NCBI RefSeq assembly: GCF_017430385.1
Contig: NZ_JAFRNB010000040.1
Location: 1 to 32,293, forward strand
DNA from: Treponema sp.
GTDB lineage: Bacteria > Spirochaetota > Spirochaetia > Treponematales > Treponemataceae
Length of the DNA: 32,293 nucleotides
Direction: 5' to 3'
The translations under genes and the position numbers were made by a program. Position 1 is the stretch's first letter, and the number at the start of each line of letters is the position of its first letter. Positions 1 through 7,045 of the stretch are shown here, in pieces. The notes under the pieces are model-generated. The model was not told the origin of the DNA and searched no databases. It saw only the letters and a list, made by a program, of their open reading frames with translations.

Positions 1-126
1 ATGAATCTTCTGAAGCAAGCAGATTTTTCGGATGTCATAAAATCCAAAAACATTACAATTTCTCAAAAGCAGCACATTTGCGATAAATGCGAAGATTATC
101 TGGATAGAGTCATTAAGTTATTTTAA
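1..126 (+). CDS. short hypothetical reading frame (41 aa), possibly a gene remnant
   Basis: An open frame runs from an ATG at base 1 to TAA at 124-126 and encodes 41 hydrophilic residues ending in a Cys-containing segment (ICDKCEDYLDR). I do not recognise it. Whether the ATG is the true start cannot be judged because the window begins there. It sits directly upstream of an amino-acid permease whose own first membrane segment is missing, so it may be foreign or rearranged sequence that displaced the permease 5' end, or the tail of an upstream gene. It is not a hydrophobic permease N-terminus in this frame. Confidence 0.25.
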   Translation: MNLLKQADFSDVIKSKNITISQKQHICDKCEDYLDRVIKLF

Positions 127-175
127 TGCGGATGCCCTGCTTGGAATCTTTCTTGCTCTTGCATGTTTTTTCAAA

Positions 176-739
176 GTGCGCTTTCTTTCTCGGGTAATAG
201 CAGTATATGTGTCTTTTATTCGCGGAACTCCGATGCTTGTTCAGCTTTATCTTGTTTATTACGGGCTTCCGCTTCTTGTAAAAAGCCTTGTTGAGGCAAC
301 GGGCGGTGAATATGACCCGAACGCTATTCCAAAAATCGTTTATGCATTCACGGCGTTCTCACTCAATTCCGCGGCCTATATGTCAGAAACTTTCCGAAGT
401 GCGCTCGAAGCTGTGGATAAAGGCCAGCTGGAAGCGTGCTACAGCATTCACATGACGACTTTTCAGGCTTTGAGGCGGGTAATTCTGCCACAAGCCTTTG
501 AAATTGCCCTTCCACCGCTTGGAAATTCACTTTTGTCACTTGTAAAAGATACTTCCCTTGCATTCAGCATTTCAATCGTGGACTTGATGGCCGGGGCAAA
601 AATCGTAGCTTCCCGCTCATTCAGGTTTTTTGAAATCTACATCGTCGTTTCCTTCATTTACTGGGCAATTTGTTTTGTTCTTGAACGGCTGATTGCAGTT
701 ACAGAAAAAAGGCTCAAAAGGAAGGTTCAGAATGATTAA
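176..739 (+). CDS. amino-acid ABC transporter permease, 5'-truncated
   Basis: This is the inner-membrane permease of a polar amino-acid (His/Glu/Gln/cystine type) ABC importer. The diagnostic block [19 protein letters not shown] and the EAA-loop region ([20 protein letters not shown]) are present, followed by membrane segments to the C-terminus. The first possible start I see is GTG at 176, giving 187 residues; family members are usually about 215-235. Recognisable permease sequence (ADALLGIFLALACFFK) continues upstream in the same frame to about base 128, but no normal start or TM1 precedes it, and the frame is closed by a stop at 38-40. The gene therefore seems to have lost its N-terminal roughly 35-40 residues and may be non-functional. 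It overlaps the ATPase gene by 8 bases. The partner binding protein is not in the window. Confidence 0.7.
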   Translation: MRFLSRVIAVYVSFIRGTPMLVQLYLVYYGLPLLVKSLVEATGGEYDPNAIPKIVYAFTAFSLNSAAYMSETFRSALEAVDKGQLEACYSIHMTTFQALRRVILPQAFEIALPPLGNSLLSLVKDTSLAFSISIVDLMAGAKIVASRSFRFFEIYIVVSFIYWAICFVLERLIAVTEKRLKRKVQND

Positions 740-1484
740 AATAGAACACATTGTAAAACGATACGGGAAAAACCTCGTTCTGAAAGACATTTCCCTCGAA
801 ATCAAAGACGGTGAAACTGTCGCCTTAATCGGCTCTTCCGGTGCTGGAAAATCAACCTTGCTCCGCTGCCTGAATTATCTGGAGACTGCCGAAAGCGGAA
901 AAGTCACTTTCGATGATTTTACATTCGATTTCTCACACGCTGGCAAAAAAGAAATTTTCAGCCTTAGACAAAAATCAACTATGGTTTTCCAGAATTTCAA
1001 CCTCTTCAAGAACAAGACTGTCATTCAGAATGTGATGGAAGGCCTTCTGATAAATAAGATTTGCGATAAAAACACTGCACGCCAAAGGGCGCTGGAGCTT
1101 TTGAAACAGGTCGGAATGGAAGGCAAGGCAGACTCTTACCCTGAAAAACTCAGCGGCGGACAAAAGCAGCGGGTTGGAATCGCAAGGGCATTAGCTCTGA
1201 ATCCTAAAGTAATTCTTCTGGACGAACCAACAAGTGCTCTCGATCCTGAGCTTGTGGGCGAAGTTCTTTCCGTAATCAAAAGCATCGCCAAGACAGGACG
1301 TACAATGATAATCGTCACTCACGAGATGGATTTTGCTGCAAATGTGGCTGACCGTGTGATTTTTCTGGATAAAGGCGAAATCGCAGAGCAAGGGGCAGCA
1401 AAAGAAGTTCTGAGTCATCCGAAAGAAGAGCGAACGAAGAAATTCCTTGCTCGATACCTCGCACAAAACGATTACAGCATTTAA
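732..1484 (+). CDS. amino-acid ABC transporter ATP-binding protein
   Basis: This cytoplasmic ATPase energises the importer whose permease lies just upstream. The start chosen is ATG 732, inside the end of the permease gene, where family similarity begins ([14 protein letters not shown]); it gives 250 residues, normal for the GlnQ/HisP class. All catalytic elements are visible: Walker [10 protein letters not shown] at residues 34-42, ABC signature LSGGQ at about 140-144, Walker B with Asp164-Glu165, D-loop SALD, and switch His197. Unlike the permease, this gene looks intact, so it could serve another permease if its partner is dead. Substrate cannot be read from the ATPase. A hairpin at 1541-1566 probably ends the transcript. 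Confidence 0.9.
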   Translation: MIKIEHIVKRYGKNLVLKDISLEIKDGETVALIGSSGAGKSTLLRCLNYLETAESGKVTFDDFTFDFSHAGKKEIFSLRQKSTMVFQNFNLFKNKTVIQNVMEGLLINKICDKNTARQRALELLKQVGMEGKADSYPEKLSGGQKQRVGIARALALNPKVILLDEPTSALDPELVGEVLSVIKSIAKTGRTMIIVTHEMDFAANVADRVIFLDKGEIAEQGAAKEVLSHPKEERTKKFLARYLAQNDYSI

Positions 1485-1502
1485 AGTTCATTTTTTAATG
1501 CA

Positions 1503-1540
1503 CTTCCGCGGAAAAATCACAGATTTTTCCGAGACTCGCT
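1503..1540 (+). repeat. 38-bp hairpin-forming repeat, copy A
   Basis: Contains a perfect 10-bp stem (CGGAAAAATC at 1509-1518 and its complement at 1522-1531) with a 3-base loop. The same 38-bp sequence, with few differences (I see two), recurs in inverted orientation at 2647-2684. The two copies flank the importer permease gene. Confidence 0.8.
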
Positions 1541-1566
1541 AAAATCGCATCTCATGCGATTTTTTA
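1541..1566 (+). terminator. rho-independent terminator after the amino-acid ATPase gene
   Basis: ATCGCAT and ATGCGAT form a stem around a CTC loop and are followed by a run of T. It lies between the ATPase stop and the promoter of the next operon, so it separates the two transcription units. Confidence 0.7.
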
Positions 1567-1580
1567 ACGCTCCCTACCCA

Positions 1581-1609
1581 TTGACTAAGTAGGTAAAACC
1601 CTGTATTAT
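1581..1609 (+). promoter_or_regulatory. sigma-70 type promoter of the NitT/TauT-type importer operon
   Basis: TTGACT (1581-1586) and TATTAT (1604-1609) are separated by exactly 17 bases. Expected transcription start is near 1616, inside a dyad, giving a leader of roughly 29 bases. Confidence 0.75.
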
Positions 1610-1610
1610 A

Positions 1611-1631
1611 TACCTAGTTTACCACTAGGTA
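1611..1631. promoter_or_regulatory. candidate operator, TACCTAG-N7-CTAGGTA
   Basis: A perfect 7-bp inverted repeat with a 7-base spacer lies directly after the -10 box and covers the expected transcription start, the classic place for a repressor site. Related GGTA/TACC words occur just upstream (TAGGTAAA at 1590-1597). No regulator gene in the window is obviously its partner. Confidence 0.55.
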
Positions 1632-1644
1632 ATAAGAGGTAAAA

Positions 1645-2604
1645 ATGCAGAATTTAAAAAACGTTCTTTATCGTGCTTTTCCTGCGCTGGGAGTGCTTTT
1701 TGCGCTTCTGGTGCAAACGATTTTCCCCGACAGTCCTCTTCATCCGACGGCGGGCAGGCATTATTACAACTTTCTTCTATATATATTGCTTTCAGTCACG
1801 GTTGCCTTTTTTGCTTTGTCTTTCTGTATTGCGAAAATACGTGAAGCTCTGGTGGAGAAGGGGGCTTTCTTTTTTGGGGCTGGAGTTTTACTTGCACTCC
1901 TGAATCTTGTGACCGCAAAACTTGCCCTGCTTCCTGTGATTTTCTTTCCAACTTTTGACAATATTCTTGCGGTTTTTGTGGAGCAGACAGGGCTTTTACT
2001 GAAATGTATCGGATTTTCGTTCAGGCTTTTGATTCTGGGTGTAATCTGGGGAACGATTGCGGGATTTATCACCGGCGTGTGCCTGGGCTTTTCCAAAAAA
2101 GTCTATTACTGGATTAATCCTTACATCAAGCTGATTGGTCCGATTCCGGCAACGGCATGGATACCGCTTGTTTTGACGACATTTCCCACTCCGCTTGGAG
2201 CAAGCATATTCATAATCGCCCTTTCAGTCTGGTTTCCGGTTCAGCTTATGACAAGCTCCGGCATTCAGAACACAAGCAAGGTTTATTTTGAGGTGGGCCG
2301 AACGCTCGGAGCAGGCACATTCTTCCAGATTTTCAAGATTGCTGTTCCGGCCGCCCTCCCGAATATCTTTCAGGGCGTTTTCAACGGAATCTGTGCGGCC
2401 TTCATCGCTTTGATGACAGCAGAAATGTTCGGTGCCAAATACGGAATCGGCTGGTACATCAGCTATCAGAAAGCCATGATGCTCTACTCAGGAGTCTACG
2501 CCGGCCTTTTAATGATAGCCGTTTTCTGTACCGTGATTATTACCGCCCTCTTCAAAATCCGCCAGCGAGTCCTGGGCTGGCAGAAAGGGTTAATTAAATG
2601 GTAG
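1645..2604 (+). CDS. NitT/TauT/Ssu-family ABC transporter permease
   Basis: This inner-membrane permease belongs to the binding-protein-dependent family that includes sulfonate, taurine and nitrate importers. The 319-residue protein has several N-terminal hydrophobic segments and then the transport domain with the EAA loop (EVGRTLGAGTFFQIFKIAVP), which contacts the ATPase. Start ATG 1645 is preceded by AGAGGT. At 319 residues it is longer than the usual 250-280 because of an extra hydrophobic N-terminal part (about residues 1-100). It is the first gene after the 1581-1609 promoter and is followed by its ATPase and lipoprotein binding protein. The substrate is not readable; linkage to cysteine synthase makes a sulfur compound plausible. 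Confidence 0.85.
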   Translation: MQNLKNVLYRAFPALGVLFALLVQTIFPDSPLHPTAGRHYYNFLLYILLSVTVAFFALSFCIAKIREALVEKGAFFFGAGVLLALLNLVTAKLALLPVIFFPTFDNILAVFVEQTGLLLKCIGFSFRLLILGVIWGTIAGFITGVCLGFSKKVYYWINPYIKLIGPIPATAWIPLVLTTFPTPLGASIFIIALSVWFPVQLMTSSGIQNTSKVYFEVGRTLGAGTFFQIFKIAVPAALPNIFQGVFNGICAAFIALMTAEMFGAKYGIGWYISYQKAMMLYSGVYAGLLMIAVFCTVIITALFKIRQRVLGWQKGLIKW

Positions 2605-2722
2605 CGAACGACGGCGAAGCCGACAAAAACTGTGAGACAGGTTTTGAGCGAGTCTCGAAAAAATCTGTGATTTTTTCGCGGAAGCGAACGGCACTGCGAA
2701 GCAGGGCAAAAACTCACGAGGA
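2603..2722 (+). repeat. composite intergenic repeat: two imperfect direct repeats around a hairpin
   Basis: Between the permease and ATPase genes, an imperfect direct repeat beginning AGCGAACG (2603-2636 and 2683-2720) brackets the hairpin at 2647-2684, which is the inverted copy of the 1503-1540 element. The structure resembles REP/BIME-type elements. It lies inside an operon and could lower or process the transcript. Confidence 0.65.
2647..2684 (-). repeat. 38-bp hairpin-forming repeat, copy B
   Basis: This is the reverse complement of the 1503-1540 element with only a few changes, including a compensated stem pair. Stem strands (CGAAAAAATC / GATTTTTTCG) keep pairing, so the structure is conserved as well as the sequence. 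Confidence 0.8.
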
Positions 2723-2731
2723 GAGAAGTGT

Positions 2732-3508
2732 ATGAATGGTGAAATAAAAATAGATAAAGTAAAAAAAGTTTTCGGAACTGGTGCTGAGCCTGTTACGGCA
2801 TTGAACGGCGTGGATTTTACGATTCCGGCGGGCAGTTTTGTTTCGCTGATTGGGCCTTCCGGCTGCGGAAAGACCACTCTCCTTCGTTGTATCGCTGGCC
2901 TTGAAACTCCCACTGAGGGGTTCGTTTCTGTGGACGGCTCAAAAATCACAAAGCCCGGAAGTGACCGGGGATTTGCCTTTCAGCAGGCGAATCTTTTTCC
3001 ATGGCTCACAATCCGCGAAAACGTTGCGTTCGGACTAAAAGCCCGCCACATTTACAAAGAACGCAAGGCAGACGTCGATGAGTTCATAAACCTTGTGGGT
3101 TTGAAGGGCTTTGAAAAGTCTTACCCGCACCAGCTTTCGGGCGGAATGAATCAGCGGGCGAGTCTTGCTAGAGCCCTTGTCGGTCATCCGAAAATCCTGC
3201 TTCTTGACGAGCCTTTGGGTGCTTTGGACGCATTTACCCGAATGACCATGCAGGACGAAATCTTGCGGCTAAAAAAAGAGCACGACACCACGATGGTGAT
3301 GGTCACGCACGATGTCGATGAGGCGGTCTATCTGAGCGACTATGTTGTGATTATGTCCGCCCGTCCAAGCAAAGTCGAAAAAATCATAAAGATTGAGCTT
3401 GGTCATCCGCGCGCCCGTGGTCAGGACATCTTCTTGAAGTACCGTACGCAGATTCTTGAACTTTTGGATTATGCCGGAAAAGTTCAGGAAGTGGAGTATA
3501 CGATTTAG
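2732..3508 (+). CDS. NitT/TauT/Ssu-type ABC transporter ATP-binding protein
   Basis: This cytoplasmic ATPase is the partner of the upstream permease. The start at ATG 2732 has GAGGAG upstream. The 258-residue protein has Walker A GPSGCGKTT (41-49), the PWLTIRENV segment typical of the SsuB/TauB group, signature LSGGM (135-139), Walker B Asp159-Glu160 followed by PLGALD, and switch His193. Length and motifs are normal, so it should be active. A GC-rich dispersed repeat begins at its stop codon and separates it from the binding-protein gene. Confidence 0.88.
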   Translation: MNGEIKIDKVKKVFGTGAEPVTALNGVDFTIPAGSFVSLIGPSGCGKTTLLRCIAGLETPTEGFVSVDGSKITKPGSDRGFAFQQANLFPWLTIRENVAFGLKARHIYKERKADVDEFINLVGLKGFEKSYPHQLSGGMNQRASLARALVGHPKILLLDEPLGALDAFTRMTMQDEILRLKKEHDTTMVMVTHDVDEAVYLSDYVVIMSARPSKVEKIIKIELGHPRARGQDIFLKYRTQILELLDYAGKVQEVEYTI

Positions 3509-3643
3509 GGGCTTCCCCGCCTGCCCTTCGACTACGCTCAGGGAACAGGCGGGTCGGGCTGCTCTAGGTTCCGCTTGCGCTTCATTCCGCCGCTCCCTGC
3601 GGTCGCTCTGGAACGCTTCGCGCCTTACGCATCCCTAAGCCAT
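3507..3643 (+). repeat. GC-rich dispersed intergenic repeat, copy 1
   Basis: This stretch is much richer in G and C than its surroundings and shares ordered blocks with 27941-28049: GGGGCT, GTCGGGCT, GGTTCCGCT, GGTCGC, CTTCG, ATCCCTA-GCC. The copy here has an extra nested segment near 3523-3549 (CCCTTCGACTACGCTCAGGG), an imperfect palindrome. It is not coding in any convincing frame. It overlaps the stop codon of the ATPase gene and ends about 30 bases before the lipoprotein start. Confidence 0.7.
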
Positions 3644-3675
3644 GAAATAAAAAATACAATATTTTGGAGGTAAAA

Positions 3676-4761
3676 ATGAAAAAATCAGTTTTAATGGGAA
3701 TGGCACTTGTGTCTTTCCTCTCATTCACCGCCTGCAACAAAAAACAGGCTGCTTCTTCGGATTCTGCTCAGAAGGTTGTCCGCATCAACTTCCAGACAGG
3801 AACTCTTTGTGCGGCTCCTGTCCATGTCGCAATGAAAATGGGGCTTTTTGAAGAGGAACTTGCCGCAATCGGACAGAAAGCTGAGTATGTTCAGGTTGTT
3901 GAGGGTGGAGCCACACTGGCAGAAATGATTGCCTCTGGCAAAGTTGACGCCGGTTATGGCCTCTACGCAACCCAGATGCAGGCAATCGAAAACGGTCTTC
4001 CAATCTCATACACTTCGGGAATCCATGTCGGATGTACAAAATACTATGTACGTGCAGACTCAAAGATTCATTCTGTAAAAGATCTTCGCGGTGCAAAAAT
4101 CGGAGTTCCAGGCCTTGCTGACTCCAGCGTAATGAACCTCAAGCGAAAGCTCATGGATGTGGGCATCGGAGTCACCGCAGAGAACAATGAAGTAGAATTC
4201 CTTGCATACGCTTCAAGCGATCTTGCAATCGCCCTCAATAACGGTGCAGTTGATGTAATCGGCGCTCACGACCCTGTTGCAACAAAGGGAGAGCGTGCCT
4301 ACAACTTCCGCAAAATCCTTGACACAGGAATCGATGAAAAATTCGTAAACGAATATTGCTGCCAGCAGTTCGTAACTCACAAGCTCCTCAAGGAAAACCC
4401 GGAGGGTGCCGCAGCCGTAACAAGAGCCCTGCAGAAAGCCAGTGCCTTTGTTGAGGCAGAACCACGTGTTGTTGCCCAGCTTCAGATTGAAAACAACCTT
4501 GTCGCAGGAGATTTGGACTTCAACGCGGAATTGCTCGAAGAACTCAACTTCATTCCAAGCCGCTCTCTTGGCAAAAAAACTTTCGACAAGGCTGCCCGAC
4601 AGCTTCAGGAAGCAGGCATCTTGAAAAGCTCAACCGACATCGAAAAATTCATTGCCCAGAGCTATATCGAGCTCTTTGGAGTACCAGACGGCTACACTTA
4701 CGACAAAGAGACAAAAACATACAAGGAAATCAACGGTGAGCGCACCAGCTTCTCACTGTAA
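3676..4761 (+). CDS. NitT/TauT-family substrate-binding lipoprotein
   Basis: This is the periplasmic binding component of the importer. ATG 3676 is the better start because GGAGG sits at 3666-3670; it gives 361 residues. A signal sequence ends in the lipobox LSFTAC, so Cys20 should be lipidated. The mature part has NMT1/SsuA-like features: FQTGTLCAAPVHVAMKMGLF near the start, GGATLAEMIASGKVDAG, and KDLRGAKIGVPG. Cysteines in TGTLCAAP and in GIHVGCTKYY lie at positions where anaerobes' relatives of this subfamily, as I recall them, keep the pattern GxHxGC; a thiol or metal-containing ligand is an inference from this. It is followed by hairpins and then by the DUF4418-like gene. Confidence 0.85.
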   Translation: MKKSVLMGMALVSFLSFTACNKKQAASSDSAQKVVRINFQTGTLCAAPVHVAMKMGLFEEELAAIGQKAEYVQVVEGGATLAEMIASGKVDAGYGLYATQMQAIENGLPISYTSGIHVGCTKYYVRADSKIHSVKDLRGAKIGVPGLADSSVMNLKRKLMDVGIGVTAENNEVEFLAYASSDLAIALNNGAVDVIGAHDPVATKGERAYNFRKILDTGIDEKFVNEYCCQQFVTHKLLKENPEGAAAVTRALQKASAFVEAEPRVVAQLQIENNLVAGDLDFNAELLEELNFIPSRSLGKKTFDKAARQLQEAGILKSSTDIEKFIAQSYIELFGVPDGYTYDKETKTYKEINGERTSFSL

Positions 4762-4779
4762 TTAAAAAAGAGGAGTTAG

Positions 4780-4841
4780 GATAAAAATCAGCCTGAAATA
4801 GCGTCTGATTTTTATCTTGACAAGTTTGCTTCGCAAACTTG
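4780..4841 (+). terminator. two perfect hairpins after the binding-protein gene
   Basis: A 12-bp stem (GATAAAAATCAG at 4780-4791 with 4805-4816) is followed by a 9-bp stem with a 3-base loop (CAAGTTTGC at 4821-4829 with 4833-4841). Neither has a clean T run, so they could be 3'-end stabilisers or processing sites rather than terminators. Confidence 0.5.
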
Positions 4842-4883
4842 CATTATCGATTGCCGCTCCTCATTTCATTGCGGAGCAGCTTA

Positions 4884-4922
4884 AAAAGTCAATCGAATGT
4901 TGAAACATTCTTCATGACTTTT
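4884..4922 (+). promoter_or_regulatory. long hairpin just before the DUF4418-like gene
   Basis: AAAAAGTCA (4884-4892 region) pairs with TGACTTTTT at about 4914-4922, enclosing an inner GAATGTT/ACATTC stem. It ends in a T run and lies only a few bases before the ribosome binding site AGGAG, so it may act as an attenuator or terminator between the importer and the downstream genes. Confidence 0.45.
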
Positions 4923-4936
4923 TATAGGAGTTAAAA

Positions 4937-5140
4937 ATGAAAAATTTAAACATCATCTTGTCATCGGTCACGGCAGTTTTGGGACTTCTTGTTGGAATCG
5001 CGCCTTATACATTCGCAAAAGTCTGCTCAATGCCAAAAATGCACTGTCATGCGGTCACAGCCCCAACGGTTCTGGTTTTCGGAATCTTGATTTTCGTAAT
5101 TTCTGCGGCTCAGACGGTAATTTTATGGAAAAAACGCTGA
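4937..5140 (+). CDS. small DUF4418-like membrane protein (67 aa)
   Basis: The 67-residue protein has two hydrophobic segments (about 7-27 and 42-61) joined by a short loop containing KVCSMPKMHCHAV. A Cys followed by a Met-x-Cys-His motif between membrane segments resembles the conserved core of DUF4418 proteins, which are usually longer with about four membrane spans, so this would be a minimal form. Cys, Met and His together could bind a metal; that is inference. ATG 4937 has AGGAG upstream. It overlaps the FtsX-like gene by 16 bases, so the two are probably translated together and work in one complex. Function is unknown. Confidence 0.65.
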   Translation: MKNLNIILSSVTAVLGLLVGIAPYTFAKVCSMPKMHCHAVTAPTVLVFGILIFVISAAQTVILWKKR

Positions 5141-6336
5141 TTTTGCGCTCGGCGGTTGAAAAATCGCTCGCACTTTCAAATCTGTCACGAAAAGCCTACA
5201 GAACGGTTTTGACTGCGACTCTAATCGCTTTTTCCTCCGCCGTTCTGTTTGCTTCCCTCGTTCTCTCTCAGAGCCTTAAATCTGGAATCGCAGGCCTTCG
5301 TTCCCGAATGGGTGCAGACTTGCTCGTGGTTCCAGAAGGTTATGAGAAGGGCGCGGAAAATATCCTTCTTTCCGGCGAACCGAATTATTTTTACATGGAA
5401 CGGAAGGTTCTGGATTCAGTCCGTGCAGTTGAAGGAGTTGAAAATGCGAGCGGTCAGTTTTATCTTACCAGCCTTTCTGAAAGCTGCTGTGATTTTCCGA
5501 TTCAGATTATCGGATTTGAGCCGGAAAGTGACTTCGTGATTCAGAATTGGGCAAAATCCAGGGTAAAAACTGACACAAACGAAGAATTTTTGCTTTCGGG
5601 GAGCAATGTAAACCTGACAAAAGGGAGCGTAAAATTCTTCGGAAACGAGCACAAGATTTCTGCCCGGCTTTCAAAAAGCGGAACTGGCATGGACAACGTA
5701 ATTTTCTGCGATTTTGCGAGTCTGGAGCGTATCTTTGAGGACGCAAGTTCCCGCGGGTTCGGTTTTATTTCCGACGGCGACACAAAAAACAAGCTCAGCA
5801 CAGTTCTGGTCAAGATTTCCCCGGATTCTTCGGCGGATGCTGTCGCTTTGAGGATAAAAAAAGTCCTTCCGGGTGTTCATGTGATTGTCGGCGAAAAATT
5901 CATCCGTAATTTTTCAGAAAAACTTTCGGCGATTTTCGTATTTTTATATTCGATTTCGATTCTGCTGTTCTTGATTACGATTATTTCTTTGGCCTTAGTT
6001 TTTTCAATCATGATTAACGAGCGGCGTCGTGAATTTTCGATTCTTCGGGTTCTTGGCGCAAACCGGTCGCTCCTCTGCTCGGTGCTTTTTTGGGAGGCAG
6101 GAATTTTGGGAGCTGGCGGTTCAATTTTGGGAATCGGTCTTTCGGCCCTGATTGTGATTCCCTTCAACGCCCTGATTGCAGAAAAACTCGGTCTTCCTTT
6201 TGCGATGAGCGGCCCGGGCTGGATTCTGGCTTTTGCGGGGGCGGTTTTTGTGGTTACTGTGCTTTCATGCCTGATTTCGGCTGCAAACGGAGCGGTTCGG
6301 GTATCAAAAATCGAGCCTTATGGAGATGTCAAATGA
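5125..6336 (+). CDS. FtsX/MacB-like ABC transporter permease
   Basis: The 403-residue inner-membrane protein has the MacB/LolE/FtsX layout: one N-terminal membrane segment (about 28-48), a large extracytoplasmic domain (about 50-265), then three membrane segments (about 270-297, 318-348, 365-387) with the conserved REFSILRVLGA loop. Such proteins couple ATP hydrolysis to work outside the membrane rather than moving a solute through a pore. The external domain carries a Cys121-Cys122 pair in SESCCDFPIQIIGFEPESDF. The gene overlaps the DUF4418-like gene by 16 bases and its ATPase by the ATGA tetranucleotide, so these three are almost certainly one transporter. Confidence 0.85.
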   Translation: MEKTLILRSAVEKSLALSNLSRKAYRTVLTATLIAFSSAVLFASLVLSQSLKSGIAGLRSRMGADLLVVPEGYEKGAENILLSGEPNYFYMERKVLDSVRAVEGVENASGQFYLTSLSESCCDFPIQIIGFEPESDFVIQNWAKSRVKTDTNEEFLLSGSNVNLTKGSVKFFGNEHKISARLSKSGTGMDNVIFCDFASLERIFEDASSRGFGFISDGDTKNKLSTVLVKISPDSSADAVALRIKKVLPGVHVIVGEKFIRNFSEKLSAIFVFLYSISILLFLITIISLALVFSIMINERRREFSILRVLGANRSLLCSVLFWEAGILGAGGSILGIGLSALIVIPFNALIAEKLGLPFAMSGPGWILAFAGAVFVVTVLSCLISAANGAVRVSKIEPYGDVK

Positions 6337-7007
6337 TTGAACTAAAAAATATTTCCAAGACATTTCAGACTCCGCGCGGTCCAAAAAACCTTCTTTCGGA
6401 TTTTTCTCTTACGGTAAATGACGGCACTTTTCTTGGAGTTTCCGGGGAATCTGGAGCGGGGAAGAGTACACTTCTTTCTATTATAACAGGGCTTCAAAAG
6501 CCATCTTCCGGGAAGGTTTTGATTGACGGCACGGACATTTTCTCTCTTTCAGACAAAGAACTTTCCGCATTTCGAAACGAAAACATCGGATTTGTTTCTC
6601 AGGAGCAGAGTTTTCTGGAAAATCTTACAGTGCTGGAGAATGTCGCTCTTCCAGCCCTTCTTTCACACAAACAAAATCTTTCAAAATCAGAAATTTTCTT
6701 GCGTGCCAAAAAACTTCTTTCGGATTTTGGAATTGCAGAACTTTCTGAGCAATATCCAAATGTACTTTCGGGCGGTGAAAATCAGAGGGTTTTGATAGCC
6801 CGTGCTCTCATGAACGATCCGAAAATCATAGCCGCCGACGAAGCAACGGACGCGGTTAGTGAAAAGCAAACAAAGGAAATCACCAGCATTTTTAAGGCGC
6901 TTTCGTCTCAGGGCAAAACAGTCATTTTTGTAAGCCACGACAAAGCCGCCCTTGAAAATTGCGATGAAATATTTATGCAAGTTTCAAAGGTTCGTCAGGA
7001 TTTTTGA
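6333..7007 (+). CDS. LolD/MacB-type ABC transporter ATP-binding protein
   Basis: This is the ATPase for the FtsX-like permease. The ATG at 6333 overlaps the permease stop (ATGA), giving 224 residues as expected for the LolD class. Walker A GESGAGKST (38-46), signature LSGGE (145-149), Walker B Asp169-Glu170 and switch His202 are present. After the catalytic Glu, the usual PTGALD is replaced by ATDAVS (171-176), so the D-loop Asp is missing. Catalysis may still occur but communication between the two ATP sites could be altered. It is followed after 38 bases by the cysteine synthase gene. Confidence 0.85.
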   Translation: MIELKNISKTFQTPRGPKNLLSDFSLTVNDGTFLGVSGESGAGKSTLLSIITGLQKPSSGKVLIDGTDIFSLSDKELSAFRNENIGFVSQEQSFLENLTVLENVALPALLSHKQNLSKSEIFLRAKKLLSDFGIAELSEQYPNVLSGGENQRVLIARALMNDPKIIAADEATDAVSEKQTKEITSIFKALSSQGKTVIFVSHDKAALENCDEIFMQVSKVRQDF

Positions 7008-7045
7008 AACTGGCTCATTCTCGAAAAAAAAACTGGAGGTACAAA

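Noticed and set aside
1485..1644. Riboswitch (SAM or T-box) ahead of the sulfur-related importer
   Set aside because: The space between promoter and start is only about 30 bases; the structures upstream are a terminator and a dispersed hairpin.
3456..3638. 60-codon open frame over the ATPase 3' end and the GC-rich repeat
   Set aside because: It is produced by the GC-rich dispersed repeat, has no ribosome site and overlaps a real gene.
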